Positions 1 to 11,368 of a stretch of 64,000 nt of DNA are shown here, piece by piece. The DNA comes from Brachypterus glaber. Its lineage: Eukaryota > Arthropoda > Insecta > Coleoptera > Kateretidae. Under the pieces are notes generated by a model. That model worked only from the letters and a program-made list of their open reading frames with translations, ran no database searches and was not told the DNA's origin. The DNA is taken from assembly GCA_958510825.1 (NCBI GenBank), contig OY294047.1, positions 42,368,006-42,432,005 of the forward strand, written 5' to 3'. Every line of letters starts with the position of its first letter. The first letter of the stretch is position 1. The translations under genes were made by a program, and so were the position numbers.

Positions 1-193
1 ATTTCGGCTTTATGGGCAACTAACTTTTGACCGCTGCAGCGCGCTGATAAATTTGAATTAAAGTTTTAAATTAAACCTATTTGTAACATTCCATGAGGTA
101 AGAATAACACAGGCGCACGAAAAAAAAAAGGTCTTGCCCATCAGACGGGACATACATTTTTATACGTTTTGGGGGTCGCTTAGTCCGAATTTA

Positions 194-319
194 GGGTTGG
201 TTTGGCTCGGTCAGATCGCATATCGTTAATAACTTCAAAAAAGTGATAGAAGTTGATATATTTTATCACTTTTGTAAGGTTAGGAACGAAATTCGATCTG
301 ACCTATCCAAACCAAACCC
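194..319. repeat. short hairpin repeat
   Basis: The left arm reads GGGTTGGTTTGG followed by CTCGGTCAGATCG. The right arm carries CGATCTGACC and then CCAAACCAAACCC, so about 30 bases fold back on each other with a few mismatches across a loop of roughly 65 bases. The loop has a second smaller pairing of AAAGTGATA against TATCACTTT. No coding content is seen. It could be a small MITE or the arm of a larger foldback, since another palindrome starts six bases downstream. Confidence 0.6.
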
Positions 320-324
320 ATATT

Positions 325-745
325 GTACTTTTTGTATCAGTGGAAAATTTAAAAGCCTTGAAATCTTAATGTTTTCCTTTTGAGTGTATAAAAGTATGTG
401 CCAAATTTCAAAATGATCAAAAGGTGAGAGCCTTTTTGGTTGCTCTTATCTGGCGCTTAGCTCATTTTGTTTTTGTTAAATTATTATAATATAATATAAT
501 ATATTATATTATTAATATACATAAATAAAATTAAGTTAAGACCTGATTGACATGTTTTTTAAATGCTTTTTTAGCGTTTCTCATATTTATGGTGGAAATT
601 TGTCAAATTCAGTGTTTTAGGGACAACTTTGGCGGATTTTCAGCATCCTTTTATCATTTTGAAATTTGGCACATAATTTTGTACACTCAAAAGGAACAAA
701 TTAATGTTTGAAGGCTTTTAAATTTTCCACTGATACAAAAAGTAC
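325..745. repeat. palindromic repeat, about 420 bp
   Basis: The left arm starts GTACTTTTTGTATCAGTGG and the right arm ends CCACTGATACAAAAAGTAC. Pairing continues inward for about 110 bases through sequences such as GTGCCAAATTTCAAAATGAT and its complement. The loop contains an alternating TATAATATAAT tract near 481-515. No target duplication was found at the visible ends. This is a typical foldback or MITE architecture of unknown superfamily. Confidence 0.7.
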
Positions 746-1296
746 AGCCCATTTCCAATTATTTTTCACGATTTTTGCGTAATTTTAGGGCTCCAATTGA
801 GACCCTTAGGGATGTTTGATCACCCTTATATTTTCAGGATGTTCCAGATATGCCAAAATGAAAATTTTAATACAATAACAAAAATAAGATCCACCCTAAT
901 GTGATATGCTACTTTATAATAGAGGTTGAATAAAATTTCAGCAGTAAAATCCTGAAACATAAATATTATTTCACGCTATCAAATAATGAACTTTTACTTT
1001 TATGACTTGACCACCTCAAAATTCAATACTATAAATTAAACTTAAAGGTACAATCACGCATTAATTCTGGCCAAAAGGCCTGTGGCACGTACACTTGTGA
1101 AACTGAGTTCAAGATGTTGCAGCGCGCTGGGGTTTATTTCCAAGAACAATTTTAATTATTTTTAATGTTGGTATAAGACATGTATCTCGCCAAAAATGGA
1201 ACATTCATTTAGTGGACCAGTAGTAACCTTAATCTAAAGTATATAAAATAATTAATACCTTCTTGATATCATATTTTTAGAGGTGTACTCTAAAAA
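746..1296. other. unannotated AT-rich stretch
   Basis: No open frame, RNA gene or clear repeat boundary is seen here. The sequence TGCAGCGCGCTG near 1118-1129 also occurs near position 37-48 in the same orientation, which may mean a further dispersed repeat, but no second landmark supports an element. Confidence 0.4.
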
Positions 1297-2422
1297 CACT
1301 AGCAACTTTTTTTTTGCCCCGATCGGAAAGTAAATTTTTCTTACTAATTCGAGGGCGTAGAATCCGAATCTGACCCTAGAAAAATTCCAGCACCTAAAAT
1401 TTTTAAAATATAAGCCCAGGCGTTTTTTTCAAAATCTTTAAAAAACCGAGTAGAATTTTGAAAATTTTAGGGTAAATTAAAAAAAATACGAGTAATTCAA
1501 AAATCTATATGTCAAGGACCTACTGTCAGAGTAAGTACGCGAAAAAAAGAATAAAAAGCTTAAAATAAAAGTGCAGAGTTTACTTAATTGCTCATTTGTC
1601 GCAAAACTATCAAATTTGTTTAAAAATTTTATAGGACTTAATTTGTAGACTATAAAATTCTCTACAAAAATATTTATACAAATATTTTTTTATTTTTCGT
1701 AAAAAGTAAATAAATGAAAAAGAAATAAAATTAAAGCACACAGTGTAAACTTTTTTCCCGAGCCCAAAGAATTTATTTTTCTTATCAATTTCAAGGCCCA
1801 GAATCCGAATTTGACCTTAAAAAAATCCAGCACGTCTTATTTTTGAAATTTTAGTACAGGTATTTATGCCAATTTAAAAATAATTTATAAAACAAAGTAC
1901 TGTGTATTTTTTTTTTAATTTTTTAATGGTTCTACGTCATAAAAATGTTACTTTATTACATAAGAACCATATTACGTTAATTTGTTAGTTCATTTTTGAC
2001 CCCTAGTGATGATTTTTGACGATTTTTAGCATGAGTACGTGGCGATAAGCTTGTCCCCTTATGCACCCTTCTCCTTACCTAGCCTTACTTACTGTTGTCA
2101 AGGGATCCATTTTTTTTTTATTTTTTTTTTCGTAATATCCCTATTTATGCTACATAGGAATTTAAATATTCCATAGTCTAAGTTGGGTATTTTTTAACTA
2201 ATATTGAGTCGCGGAATCTAAATTTGTCCTCGGAATATGTTTATCTCCCACGATTTTAGAACAAAAGAGGGCTAAAATAATGATTTTTCATCACTTTTAT
2301 CTCATTTTTCTCAGAAACCTTAGGTAATAGAAATATTCTGAGGCCAGATGCGGCCTCAGAGACCCAAAATTAGTTAAAAACCATATGACTTCAATCAGGG
2401 CAAGAAACCGTATTGCCTAGTG
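1297..2422. mobile_element. CACTA-ended non-autonomous DNA transposon, copy 1
   Basis: The left end reads CACTAGCAAC and the right end reads TTGCCTAGTG, giving terminal inverted repeats that begin CACTA. Both flanks are AAA, compatible with the 3-bp target duplication of the CACTA (EnSpm/CMC) superfamily, although the left flank is a run of A. A second copy lies in the same orientation at 30266-31064 and lacks roughly 330 bases present here around 1420-1740. A diverged module with the shared phrase AGAATCCGAAT recurs about 440 bases apart inside the element. No transposase frame is present. The superfamily is inferred from ends only. Confidence 0.65.
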
Positions 2423-2593
2423 AAATATGATCAAGAAAATGGGTGATGTTAAACTAAAATTCTTAAAAAAAAAAGAGTGGGTTAACATATTATTAAATAA
2501 CACAGTTCACATTATCTTATTAATATAGTTTTAAGTGTTTTATTAATATTACTACAATTAATTAAGCGGTTTGTAAATTGTCATTTCTGCCCT
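2423..2593. other. spacer between elements
   Basis: Only AT-rich sequence is seen between the CACTA-ended element and the next inverted repeat. No feature is recognised. Confidence 0.4.
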
Positions 2594-3319
2594 GTACACC
2601 TGACACATACGGTTTTCGAGCTTAGTATTATTTTACTACGGAGAATTTTGTGAAATTTTGTTTTGAAAAGTGAAACAGGATAAAGCAAATACAAAAGAAA
2701 GCAAATTTATGGGTATTTTAGTGGCTGTCAGACCAAATTAATAGATAGATAGATACATTTATTGTTTCTAAAGAAATATACATTTCTTATAAGAAGACAA
2801 AATTAATATTATTATAAAATATTGATCAATCAACAAATAAAAAAAGAAATAGAAAAATATATTGTTTGATATTATACTACTATTGTTTAATACTATTGTT
2901 ACTACTATTGCATAAAAATAATGACTCTGTATTATTGCTGCAATAAATAAATAAATAATATTAAATAAATAATATCTTAGTATAGGTACTACTATAGTAT
3001 CTACTAGTAGATATATCTGTTTAAATATAATTAAATAATAATATAATATAAAAACTGCTGCCAACAAAATAATACTTTCCCTTATAGGTCTAGGTTTATT
3101 AAAATCAACAAAAAAAAAATAGAAAAAAAAAATAAAAAAATAAAAAAAAAATAAAAAAAAATAAAAATAAAAACAAAAACTTCAATAAAATTAAGAAAAG
3201 TTCGTTTTTCAAAAAAAAAGTTAAAAAAAAAATATTTTGGTATTTTTGGTTGGTACTTACCGTTATTCTCCTTAGTAAAATAATACTAAGCTCAAAAACC
3301 GTATGTGTCAGATGTATGT
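2594..3319. repeat. inverted-repeat element, about 725 bp
   Basis: The left end carries ACACCTGACACATACGG and then CTTAGTATTATTTTACTA. The right end has TAGTAAAATAATACTAAG and then CCGTATGTGTCAGATGTATG, so the ends pair over about 55 bases. The interior holds a short GATA run (2744-2757), a very AT-rich tract and an A-rich simple repeat at about 3104-3235. Part of the interior (about 3048-3108) recurs inverted near 15505-15565. A hydrophobic frame on the minus strand at 2768-3067 follows from the AT bias and is not taken as a gene. Confidence 0.6.
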
Positions 3320-3839
3320 GCCGCGTTCCTCTTTAGGAGGGCAGATTTGCTATAAAGCTTTCAGTCTTTTATTTGTAAAACATCGCGACTTTTGTACCGT
3401 GTTCGATGCAACGAGTATAACAAATGAAAGTAGTGAAAACAATGATTATAGTAAATTGAAACAATGGATAAATTATTACTTAAACTAAGTACATTTTAAT
3501 TTTTTAAGTATCATAGTAAACTATTATAGATTGTAATAGAATAACACTACAGCGATCTGATATATCAGTAGATGTGATTGTATCTGGTCCTTCGAGCATA
3601 ACGTGAAAAATTTATGCTTTCCTTCCTGTAAACTTGATCCTTAATACTAAATATCAAGTATGCAACTTTTCAAATAAAAAGTTTAGTAATAAACTAATAA
3701 TCCGTTCCTAAAGGCGGATAATTTATACAAATAAAAACAAACTAAAACGAATACCCTTTCTAGGCTCACTATTCATATTGCATTGCATTTTTCTAAATAC
3801 TTAAACGCAAGCTAAAATTATTTAAAACGCAAAATAAAG
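3320..3839. other. unannotated stretch with a short open frame
   Basis: A 61-codon frame (3303-3488, +) starts inside the right arm of the preceding repeat. It ends in a Ser/Asn/Glu-rich stretch that looks more protein-like than most frames here. It matches no family I recognise and has no splice signals I can defend. Otherwise nothing is seen. Confidence 0.3.
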
Positions 3840-4270
3840 TATTACTCCCCAAAAAAAATACCTCTCCTATATACAGGTAGGTGTAGGCCCAAAAAAATTT
3901 TTTTTTTAATTTTTTTTTTCATTTTCATTTTTTTTTTTTTTAATTTCTGTTTTCCAATATCGAAAAAAAAAATTGAAAATATTTTGAAAAAAAAAAAGAA
4001 ATAATAATAATAGAAAAAGTTTTTTTTTTTCAAAAAACGAAACATGTTTAAAAAAATTTGAACTAGTTTTTTCGATTTTTTAAAAAGAACAACCCCCAAT
4101 AACTTATTTTTTTTTAGGAGAATGATTTTTAAAAATAATAGGGATCTTTCTTTTATAGAACTTTTTTAGTCGATGGGATAATTCATTCCTGAGTTATCGT
4201 ATCGACAAAAAACGTGACATCGGACAGAGAGACGGACGGAAATATTTAAAGTTTCTTGTTTTTCATGAAA
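3840..4270 (-). repeat. dispersed repeat, copy related to 14690-15010
   Basis: The stretch has low-complexity T/A runs followed by a more complex part near 4060-4260. That part contains CGTGACATCGGACAGAGAGA and a GACGGACGG motif. Read on the minus strand it resembles 14690-15010, including the order of a GTCC/GTCT simple repeat, TGTCACG, and a GGGGG-containing AT-rich segment. The boundaries are not defined. It is probably an old transposon fragment of unknown class. Confidence 0.45.
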
Positions 4271-4520
4271 CACATTTGTATCTAAGAAATTTTTTCTATG
4301 ACTTTTTTGGCGATTTTTGGGAAACTCTTGCGTAAATAGATTTTTAGTTTTTTAAATAGTCTTGAACTGTTTTCTTAAATATAATATATCGTTTATAGGT
4401 TATAAGGTTTACAAAAATACAGAGACATTTTTAACATCAACTTGCATGATGTTCTGAATCCAAAAAATAAAAAATAAATTAATTTCAATAAAATAAAACT
4501 AATAATAATAAATTATTATT

Positions 4521-4852
4521 ATCCAATACATACAGATAATGAGACAATTACCAGCTTTATTTTAAATAGATAAACTCCATAATAACCCCGCGAGGCTTTT
4601 ACTTTATTGAGTGGATAATTATTTATTTTACCCACTCAACTGTCACTTGTCAAATTATTTTCTTGTAAATGTCATTAAAATTGTTAATAAAGATATGAAT
4701 TTCTAAGCTATTTATTGGATAAAACCTTGTATGGCACTCATGGGTAAACCGATATTGCCCTCTCAAAAATTAACCTGCTTGGCTGACGCCTCGCAGCTTA
4801 ATTTTCTCATGGGTAATATATTACTTTACCCACTAGTAAGATAAATAACTAT
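4521..4852 (+). mobile_element. dispersed 0.33-kb element, copy 1
   Basis: The sequence from ATCCAATACATACAGATAAT to CTAGTAAGATAAATAACTAT is repeated, reverse complemented, at 60615-60940. The two copies agree closely along their whole length, including TTACCCACTCAACTGTCACT and AAACCGATATTGCCCTCTC. Subterminal inverted motifs such as ACCCACT against AGTGGGT occur inside. No target duplication or coding frame was found. It is likely a MITE of unknown superfamily. Confidence 0.7.
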
Positions 4853-6263
4853 TATTTGTTCCTAGGGGAGATAAGGGCAGGCATCAACATCTATTTTTTA
4901 GAAAAACTAAATATGCTAGACCTTCTAAATTAACACAGTGTTGTTCTATTTTGTTCCAGAAAAAAGTAACGTTTTGTGTAAACAAAAATATGTTTAAATC
5001 TTCGAAGAAAATAAATTTCTTTAATATCCTGTACAGATATAAATATATTATTGATTAAATCAATGTGAAAATTTCGAGATTATTGAACAACTTTAACAAA
5101 ATTATGTCATTTTTTGCAGCAGGGTGGCCTTAAAATAAATACTTTAATTTATTAATTATTATCGGTTTAAAATGATTATTTTTGACTTAATTAAATAAAA
5201 ACATAACGATGTGCCAAAATCATAAACAAGTAATACTTATAAGTAAAAAATATAAATATAAATATAAATATAAATATCTTTCCACAAAGATTCCAAGAAA
5301 AGAAACCATTGAGTTTTACATAACGAACAATTTGTTTTGTAAATTTAAAAAAAAAACATGGGATAGAAGATGTACATCAACAGAAGAAGCAGTACTTCAG
5401 AATTGGCAGTCCCCGTCAGTAACGAAGGTTCTAGTTACCTTCCAGGAACATTGCAACTTTTAATTTTCATAACATTCCTTATTAATTTCTCTACAAATTA
5501 TAATTAATAAAATATACATAGTAACTTAAAAAAAAATGAATTATTAATTTATTATTTATTATTATTAATTATTATTAATTATTAATTAATTATTCCTTCC
5601 TTCCTTTTTTTTCATATCTCTCATTTCTTCTCAAAGCAAATGAAACTCATTTTTCTTAACAATAGATTAATAGATTTTGTTAGTTTTGGCTTTAAAATTA
5701 TCCTCTCGATTCATATAAACGAATAATAAAACGAAAAATTGGTTATCTGAAAGTCGAATTAAAAACTTGATTTTCTGCGCACAGTGCACTGAAGTGAAAA
5801 GGGCAATATATGTTCCAACTTAGCCGCAGTTATATAAAATATAATCGTTTGTTTTTTAAACGAGATCAGAACCTATGAAATTTTTGCATGATTTTTGAAA
5901 ATATTCAAGATATAAGCAAGCATAACGTATATTAATAAAAAATTGGTAGCGATATCCAAATTAAATTTTCTTTGAGAACTATAGAAAATTTTGCACATTT
6001 TTTTAAATTTTAATTTTTGTGATTCTGAGCATTACACAGTGTGCAATTTATACTTTGCAACATGGGCTTATAAGGCAACCATTTAGCTTTGAAATGAGAC
6101 CAAATACTTGAAAATCGATAAATTAGTTTTTGAGATATTTTAAATAATAAAATGTTTCCCCAAATGTAGCAGCAATCATTTGCCAGAATGGCTTTCGGTG
6201 AATTATTGATCCAAAATGTGTTCGGATGACGCCCTAAACGTTTGGTAGCGGTCTCGTAGATTG
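4853..6263. other. long stretch without recognisable gene
   Basis: The sequence is AT-rich. A short (ATAAAT)n-like run lies near 5250-5275 and ATTATTAATT-type low complexity near 5535-5592. An 84-codon frame (5209-5463, +) runs through the simple repeat and is not recognised. No splice-site-bounded exon or RNA gene is evident. Confidence 0.4.
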
Positions 6264-6981
6264 AATAGTATATTCCATAGCTAGTATGGAATAGACAATA
6301 TTCGCGCAAGCGGAAAGTTTGTCATACGAGCCGGTAGGCGAGTATGACGGTCCCGCGAGCGCGGAATGACTATTCCATACGTGTTGTAGACTATACTTTT
6401 TCTTCGACTGCAAATATGAAACACTGTATGGCTTTAAACTGCGGACAAGGTTAAAAACCATGTTTTTTGTGACTCGACATTATAAATGCAACAAAACACA
6501 TATTTTTAAATAAAGAAATTAACGTTATTTAATAATTTTATAAAATCAGTAGTTAAAAAAGATTTTTATTTAATTTTAGCACATATTTACAAATTATAAT
6601 GCAAAAATTGAAGGTTATGTCAGATTGTTGTGACATATATCAGGTTTCAATATTTAACAATAGATGGAGCAGTTTTAATTTTTTGAACTAAATTGATATA
6701 AAACTGGTCAAATATTAAGAAAAACTAATAAACTTTATTCAATTTTAACGCAAAAGTTTAAATTGCATTAAATTATTCAATATTTCATGGTAAAATATAT
6801 ATATTTTTGCTAATTTTGCTACAGTTTTCTTTACTTTTATAAAGATAAGAGATGGCACTACATGTGCTCATTCTAACACTTGATACGGAATATTCATACC
6901 GTATCTAGAGCTAGAATGGATTCATTCTGTATTTGAAAAGTGTGTGTATTTGCTTACATTCTAAAGCAGTCTTAGAAAAAT
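6264..6981 (+). mobile_element. 0.72-kb dispersed element, copy A
   Basis: This is one of three copies (32149-32873 in the same orientation, 61239-61961 inverted). The left end reads AATAGTATATT then CCATAGCTAGTATGGAATAG. The right end reads CATTCTAAAGCAGTCTTAG. The ends form short imperfect inverted repeats (CTATAACTAGTATGG against CTACGACTACTATAG in the best copy). A GC-rich subterminal hairpin lies at about 6287-6378, with GTCATACGAGCC against GGCGAGTATGAC inside a larger GGAATAG/CTATTCC stem. Two overlapping minus-strand frames at 6010-6461 are shadows of this repeat. No transposase is present. Confidence 0.75.
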
Positions 6982-8427
6982 GTTTTTCCGCTTATTCCAC
7001 GCAGTATAAATCCTATATTTAAATTTGAAACATTCTATTGACATTTAACATGAAACTTGCTTAGTGTAAGATTACTTTAAGACTAGTGTCTTTCTAATAG
7101 AAACCTACTAATTTTTTATGAAAAGAATATGTCTTCAAAATAAATGCTTTTGCTTCAACCAGTTAGCTACAGAACATTTTTTCCTGTGCTTATTTAATTC
7201 AGGTTTATGTATGAAACTGAAATGTATGCAGAATCTTATCTATCTAGTGATTATTTTTTACATGTAAATACATTAAATGTATCTTTCAGTTCACTAAAGA
7301 ATCGAAAATAATCTGAATTAATTTTGGCGATTTAAGAAGATTATAAATAAAAACTGGAAGCTGGTTATTAAATTTCTATAACTGTATAATCTAAAAAAAT
7401 TGATACTGAATATTAATATTTATTAATTAATGCTATTAGTTATATTTATCTTTTAATCTTTAGCTAAAGGACTGCATATGTACTGAGGAAAATGCCTTTC
7501 TGCGGATTTCGCTGATATTATGATATTCTCTAGTCCTTAGTTCCCTCATCAAAACTAACTAGGCTAATTGACTATTTGTGTGTCTTCGTTTCAGTTCATG
7601 AATTAATTAAATATCTCGAAAAAAACTATATAACAAAAATTATGGGTGTATAGTCGCCGCCATATTTATATTAGAATGTTTACATTTAAAACAGATTAAT
7701 GTGAGACAGGGACGTAATTAAATTTTATTACCTTAAATAAGTGGGTATTTATCCTATATAGCTTGATGCACAGAACACAAATAAAACAAATAAAGCCGGT
7801 CCAGTAAATATATATTACTACAAATGCCTTGTGGGTGTGGCTAAATCTTGTGTGAAATATGATTGGATAGGGTCGAACATTAATTGGCTGGAATCAATCA
7901 ACGTGGACTCGATAAAAATCCATTAGTTTAGATAAGGCTAAAATTATGCAACGTCCCGATTGGATGAACAGTTAGATAAGCGCCAGAAAAAAATAATGGC
8001 TGAAATTGTAAGGTGTAATATAAATAAATATGTAAAACTTTAAGTCTATTGTACTCAAAAAAAAGTAAAAGTTACAGTTATATTTAATTTCCTAGAAAAA
8101 ATATTTATATTTTAAATAAACAAAAATGGAAAGTTACTTAAACAAAGAAAGCTCCACATGCTAAATTATTATGATTATTTTTTACGACTTTTCTAGTTAA
8201 ACTAATTTCATTTGTCGATTTGTAGTACCTTCCTACGCATAGGTAAATAGTATTATACCATAATTTATACGCATATTTTGAGTACAAAACGACATAAAAA
8301 GCAATTTATTTATTTTAAAAATAGCCCAATTAAGAAATAAAAAATATATTTTGTGGATACAGTACTTTCTCGGCGTTTTCCGGGGACTAAGGTGGTTTTT
8401 TTTTTCGAGGAAACGAGGCTGGAATCT
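6982..8427. other. long stretch without recognisable gene
   Basis: I see no coding exon, RNA gene or clear repeat. Near 7860-7975 three GATTGG/AATTGG-type motifs lie close together, which could be CCAAT-box-like, but nothing nearby supports a promoter. Confidence 0.4.
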
Positions 8428-8557
8428 AATTGAAGAGTATAACTTGCAAAGATTCTAAGTGCCATTGACACTTAGACCCTTTTATACTCTTCAATTATAT
8501 TTGGCACTATCACTTACAGTTACAAAGGGTCTAAGTTGCAAGTTATACTTTTCAATT
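8428..8557. repeat. small inverted repeat
   Basis: AATTGAAGAGTATAACTTGC on the left pairs with GCAAGTTATACTTTTCAATT on the right. The interior carries further copies of the same words (TACTCTTCAATT, GACCCTTT, AGGGTCTAAG), so several alternative hairpins are possible. It is probably a decayed MITE or a partial tandem duplication of one. Confidence 0.55.
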
Positions 8558-9515
8558 GTAGGTTGTAACTTAATATTTTTTGCAAATTTGGCGAAGGCGA
8601 ATGTATTAAAAATCTAAGAAAAAAGTTGGTTAGTAAAAAATGATTAAAAAATATTTCCCCGAAAAACAAATTCCTGTCTATCGGGGTGGGTTAGGCGGTC
8701 GGTCGGTCGATCTGATATTGTTTTTAATAATAATAATACATTTTTCCGTCTAGGGACGCCTCTGGATGAATTCAAAAAAATAAATTAACATAAACTTATT
8801 GCCCTTATTAATACTAGTATACATGCAAAAGATCGTCGCTCTAGCTTAAAGGGTACCAGTTATTAATTAGAAACCTTATTTTTATTACAATTTTAAAGGG
8901 CTGTAGCTCCCTGAGGGCTCATTTGCGGACCAACCTTTATAGGAACTTTTTTTTATATTTTTGAATGCAGAATCACCTCTTAAATGTTGGCATGGAATTT
9001 ATTGATCACCCTGTAAAAAAATGTTTTTAATTTTAATTTATTTTCGAAAAAAAAGTTTTTTTGTTAGAAGCAGTATTTTTATATAAGTGCATGTGTACTT
9101 GATCAAATAACTAATCCCGGTTCCGTACCGCAGAAATTCTTGAAGGTAAGTGGAGAAATTGGCTTACATCATAATAAAGTTCTAAATTTAATGGTAAGCT
9201 CATTTTATTAATTTGTTTACATAATAAATCAATGTATTTACCTGGTTATTAGATAATTTATATCCTTTACATCCTTATATAGATAAACAAGAAATTTTAT
9301 GCTTTGAAAACCATAATATACTCTTCATAATTTCTTAACATTTATCCAAATGGGGACCCCAGTTACGAAAATGTGTTACGTAGGTTACGGCGTTTCTATA
9401 TATTTTCTCCGTACATGACTCTATTTTAGATTAGCCTTAACCATAAAATATTACAGCATTTAATTTTATTTAACCCTACTAGATTATTTTTAAAAATACA
9501 TATCTATTCTCTAAC
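8558..9515. other. partial repeat arm and unannotated flanks
   Basis: About 8890-9010 is a diverged copy of the outer arm of the foldback family at 9516-10335 and 15080-16730. It shares the order AGGGCTGTAGCTCC, TTTATAGGAACTTTTT, GCAGAATCACC. The remaining sequence shows nothing recognisable beyond a GGTC simple run near 8696-8710. Confidence 0.45.
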
Positions 9516-10335
9516 TCAGGAACCCTTTGAGATACAACAACAAGGTTTTGTACTTGAACTAATCCTAATAAGACCCATCTTCGTATGTTATTTTTATGTA
9601 CTTATTTTAAACAGGGATGTGCGAAACGGGGGGGGGGGGCTTATCAGTTTTTTGTCCCAAAATTTTTTGTAATTTTATTTTTGGAATATGATTCCTCAGG
9701 TCAAAATACATAAAAAAGGTACTCTTGATGTAATACTGTGGGATTAACAGTTTTCGAGAAAAATTAATTTGAACGTAAAATTTCAGGGTTCGAGTCCAAA
9801 CTAAAAATTAAATACTAAAATGTTAAAAACCAATATTTCATTGATTTATCGTGAATTTACATTAAAACTAAGAAAAAAACCTTACATACAGGTACTTCCA
9901 AAAATCAATCCTAATGGAGCTATGGTCTCCTAAAAATGCACCATTTTTAAAGGGCCATAGTAGTTTTAAAAGCGATTTACACGACATGACCTACACGTAT
10001 AGAAACTTTTTTTCTTAGTTTTTGACATAACTCTGCATCATTAAAATTTTGGTTTTCAATATTTTAGTATTTAATTTTTCGGCCTCGAACCGTGAAATTT
10101 TCCCTTCAACAAGTATTACAGCAATGTATTATGTATTTTGACCTGACGAATCATAATCCAAAAATAAAAATACAAAAAAGTTACACGAAAAAAAGTTTGG
10201 GATAAAAACCTGATAAGGCCCCCCGTTTGGCACATCCCTGTTTAAAATAAGTACATGAAAATGACATACTAAGATCTTATTAAGGTTAGTTCACGTGCAA
10301 AACCTCTTTGTTGTATCTCAAGAGGGTTCCTGAGT
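9516..10335. mobile_element. foldback element, palindrome 1 of the AACAGGG family
   Basis: The two arms of about 400 bases pair around a centre near 9925. The left arm starts CTCAGGAACCCTTTGAGATA and includes TTTTAAACAGGGATGTGCG. The right arm ends with the complements, including CGCACATCCCTG-like and AGGGTTCCTGAG words. A G-run at 9630-9640 and a C-run near 10219 face each other in the stem. A second full palindrome of the same family lies at 15880-16730, with extra single arms at about 15080-15370 and 15780-15880. Outer arm sequence continues on the right to about 10500. No coding frame or target duplication was found. Confidence 0.7.
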
Positions 10336-10510
10336 TATTGAATAAAAACCGAATTTTTTAGCCACTTTTCAAAGGGCGTAGCTCCGTTACGACGTATTTT
10401 TTGATATATGTTTATAGGAACTTTTTGTTATATTTTATGATGTAGAATCACCACCTAAAATTTAGAACCCTATTTTAAATGTGTATTTTTACAAATCACC
10501 ATATTCTTGA
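10336..10510. repeat. outer arm of the foldback family
   Basis: The words CCACTTTTCAAAGGGCGTAG and TTATAGGAACTTTTTGTTAT continue the right arm of the preceding palindrome and recur reversed at about 15090-15170 and 15790-15880. The matching left outer arm is not directly upstream of 9516, so this copy is asymmetric, either truncated or invaded on that side. Confidence 0.55.
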
Positions 10511-11191
10511 TTTAAGACAATATTTTTTTGTGTGTAGGTTACGTTATGGTATTCAGAATACCGTATTTTAACTACTTCGAAAACGATCTTATAAAACTCT
10601 TCTAGCTGTGGATCTTAAAAGAGTATAATAACTTTATAGATATTCATAAATTATCCTTAAACATTCGTTAACATTTCTCCTGTGGCTAAGAAGAAATTCT
10701 AGGTACACGTCTGTTTTTAAAATGTCATAACTTGTGCATAAACATCCTTTAATATCATACCATCTTATCAAATCTTGTTATACCTATAGGTATCAATACT
10801 CTTTGTATCTCTACATTTAGAAAAATCAATTTATTATAAGAAAAATATGTACTCTAATTTTTTACGAAATCTAAACCGCCGGGGCGGAACGGGTTGGGAT
10901 GATTTGAAGAGAATCTTCAAAAACTTGTTAAATTATCTTTTATTCAATATCTTTGGAACATTATGATTGCACTAACCCGTAGATTAGACAGTATAGTACG
11001 TAGATCCCGCTAGAAACCGTAGTGTAGTTTTCGTAATATAACGAAATCCATTTTAAGCAAAAACTTGATAAAAATTTACAAGTTTTGAAATTGGCGGAAA
11101 CGTTTCACAACGCCAAGCGAAAAGAGAATAAGAAGAAAAAAAAGATGATTGCACTAATTTTACCAAAAATTTAATTTTATTTGATTTTACG
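10511..11191. other. stretch without recognisable gene
   Basis: Nothing is recognised. The sequence is somewhat less AT-rich near 10876-10900 but carries no frame or splice-bounded exon that I can support. Confidence 0.35.
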
Positions 11192-11368
11192 GTGGTAGCT
11201 TACACAGCACGTTAAATTTTCTCTGAGGACCAGCTTTGCCTGTCAGTTTTCCTTTTATAGTGACGCATAACATTTTTTTTTACGATGGTAGTTTCCATAG
11301 CACGGTCCATGTTCTTTGAGAAACAGTCTGGTTTGCAGTTTTTCTTTTCTAGTGACGCACCATCTATA
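11192..11368. repeat. two-unit diverged tandem repeat
   Basis: Two units of about 93 bases follow each other. Both run from a GGTAG(C/T)TT start through a CATAGCACG-like or CACAGCACG word and a CTGTCAG/TTGCAG-TTTT segment to TAGTGACGCA. The units are diverged, so the duplication is old. A 75-codon minus-strand frame (11255-11482) crosses the second unit and is not recognised. Confidence 0.55.

Noticed and set aside
37..1129. GCAGCGCGCTG at both 38-48 and 1119-1129 as ends of one element
   Set aside because: The 10-mer is itself palindromic, the flanking similarity is weak, and two separate palindromes lie between.
2768..3067. Hydrophobic 99-codon minus-strand frame
   Set aside because: It lies inside an AT-rich inverted-repeat element. 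The Ile/Tyr/Phe richness reflects base composition, with no recognisable domain.
7860..7975. Cluster of ATTGG motifs as a promoter
   Set aside because: There is no downstream exon, TATA/Inr context or other support, and such short motifs are common by chance.
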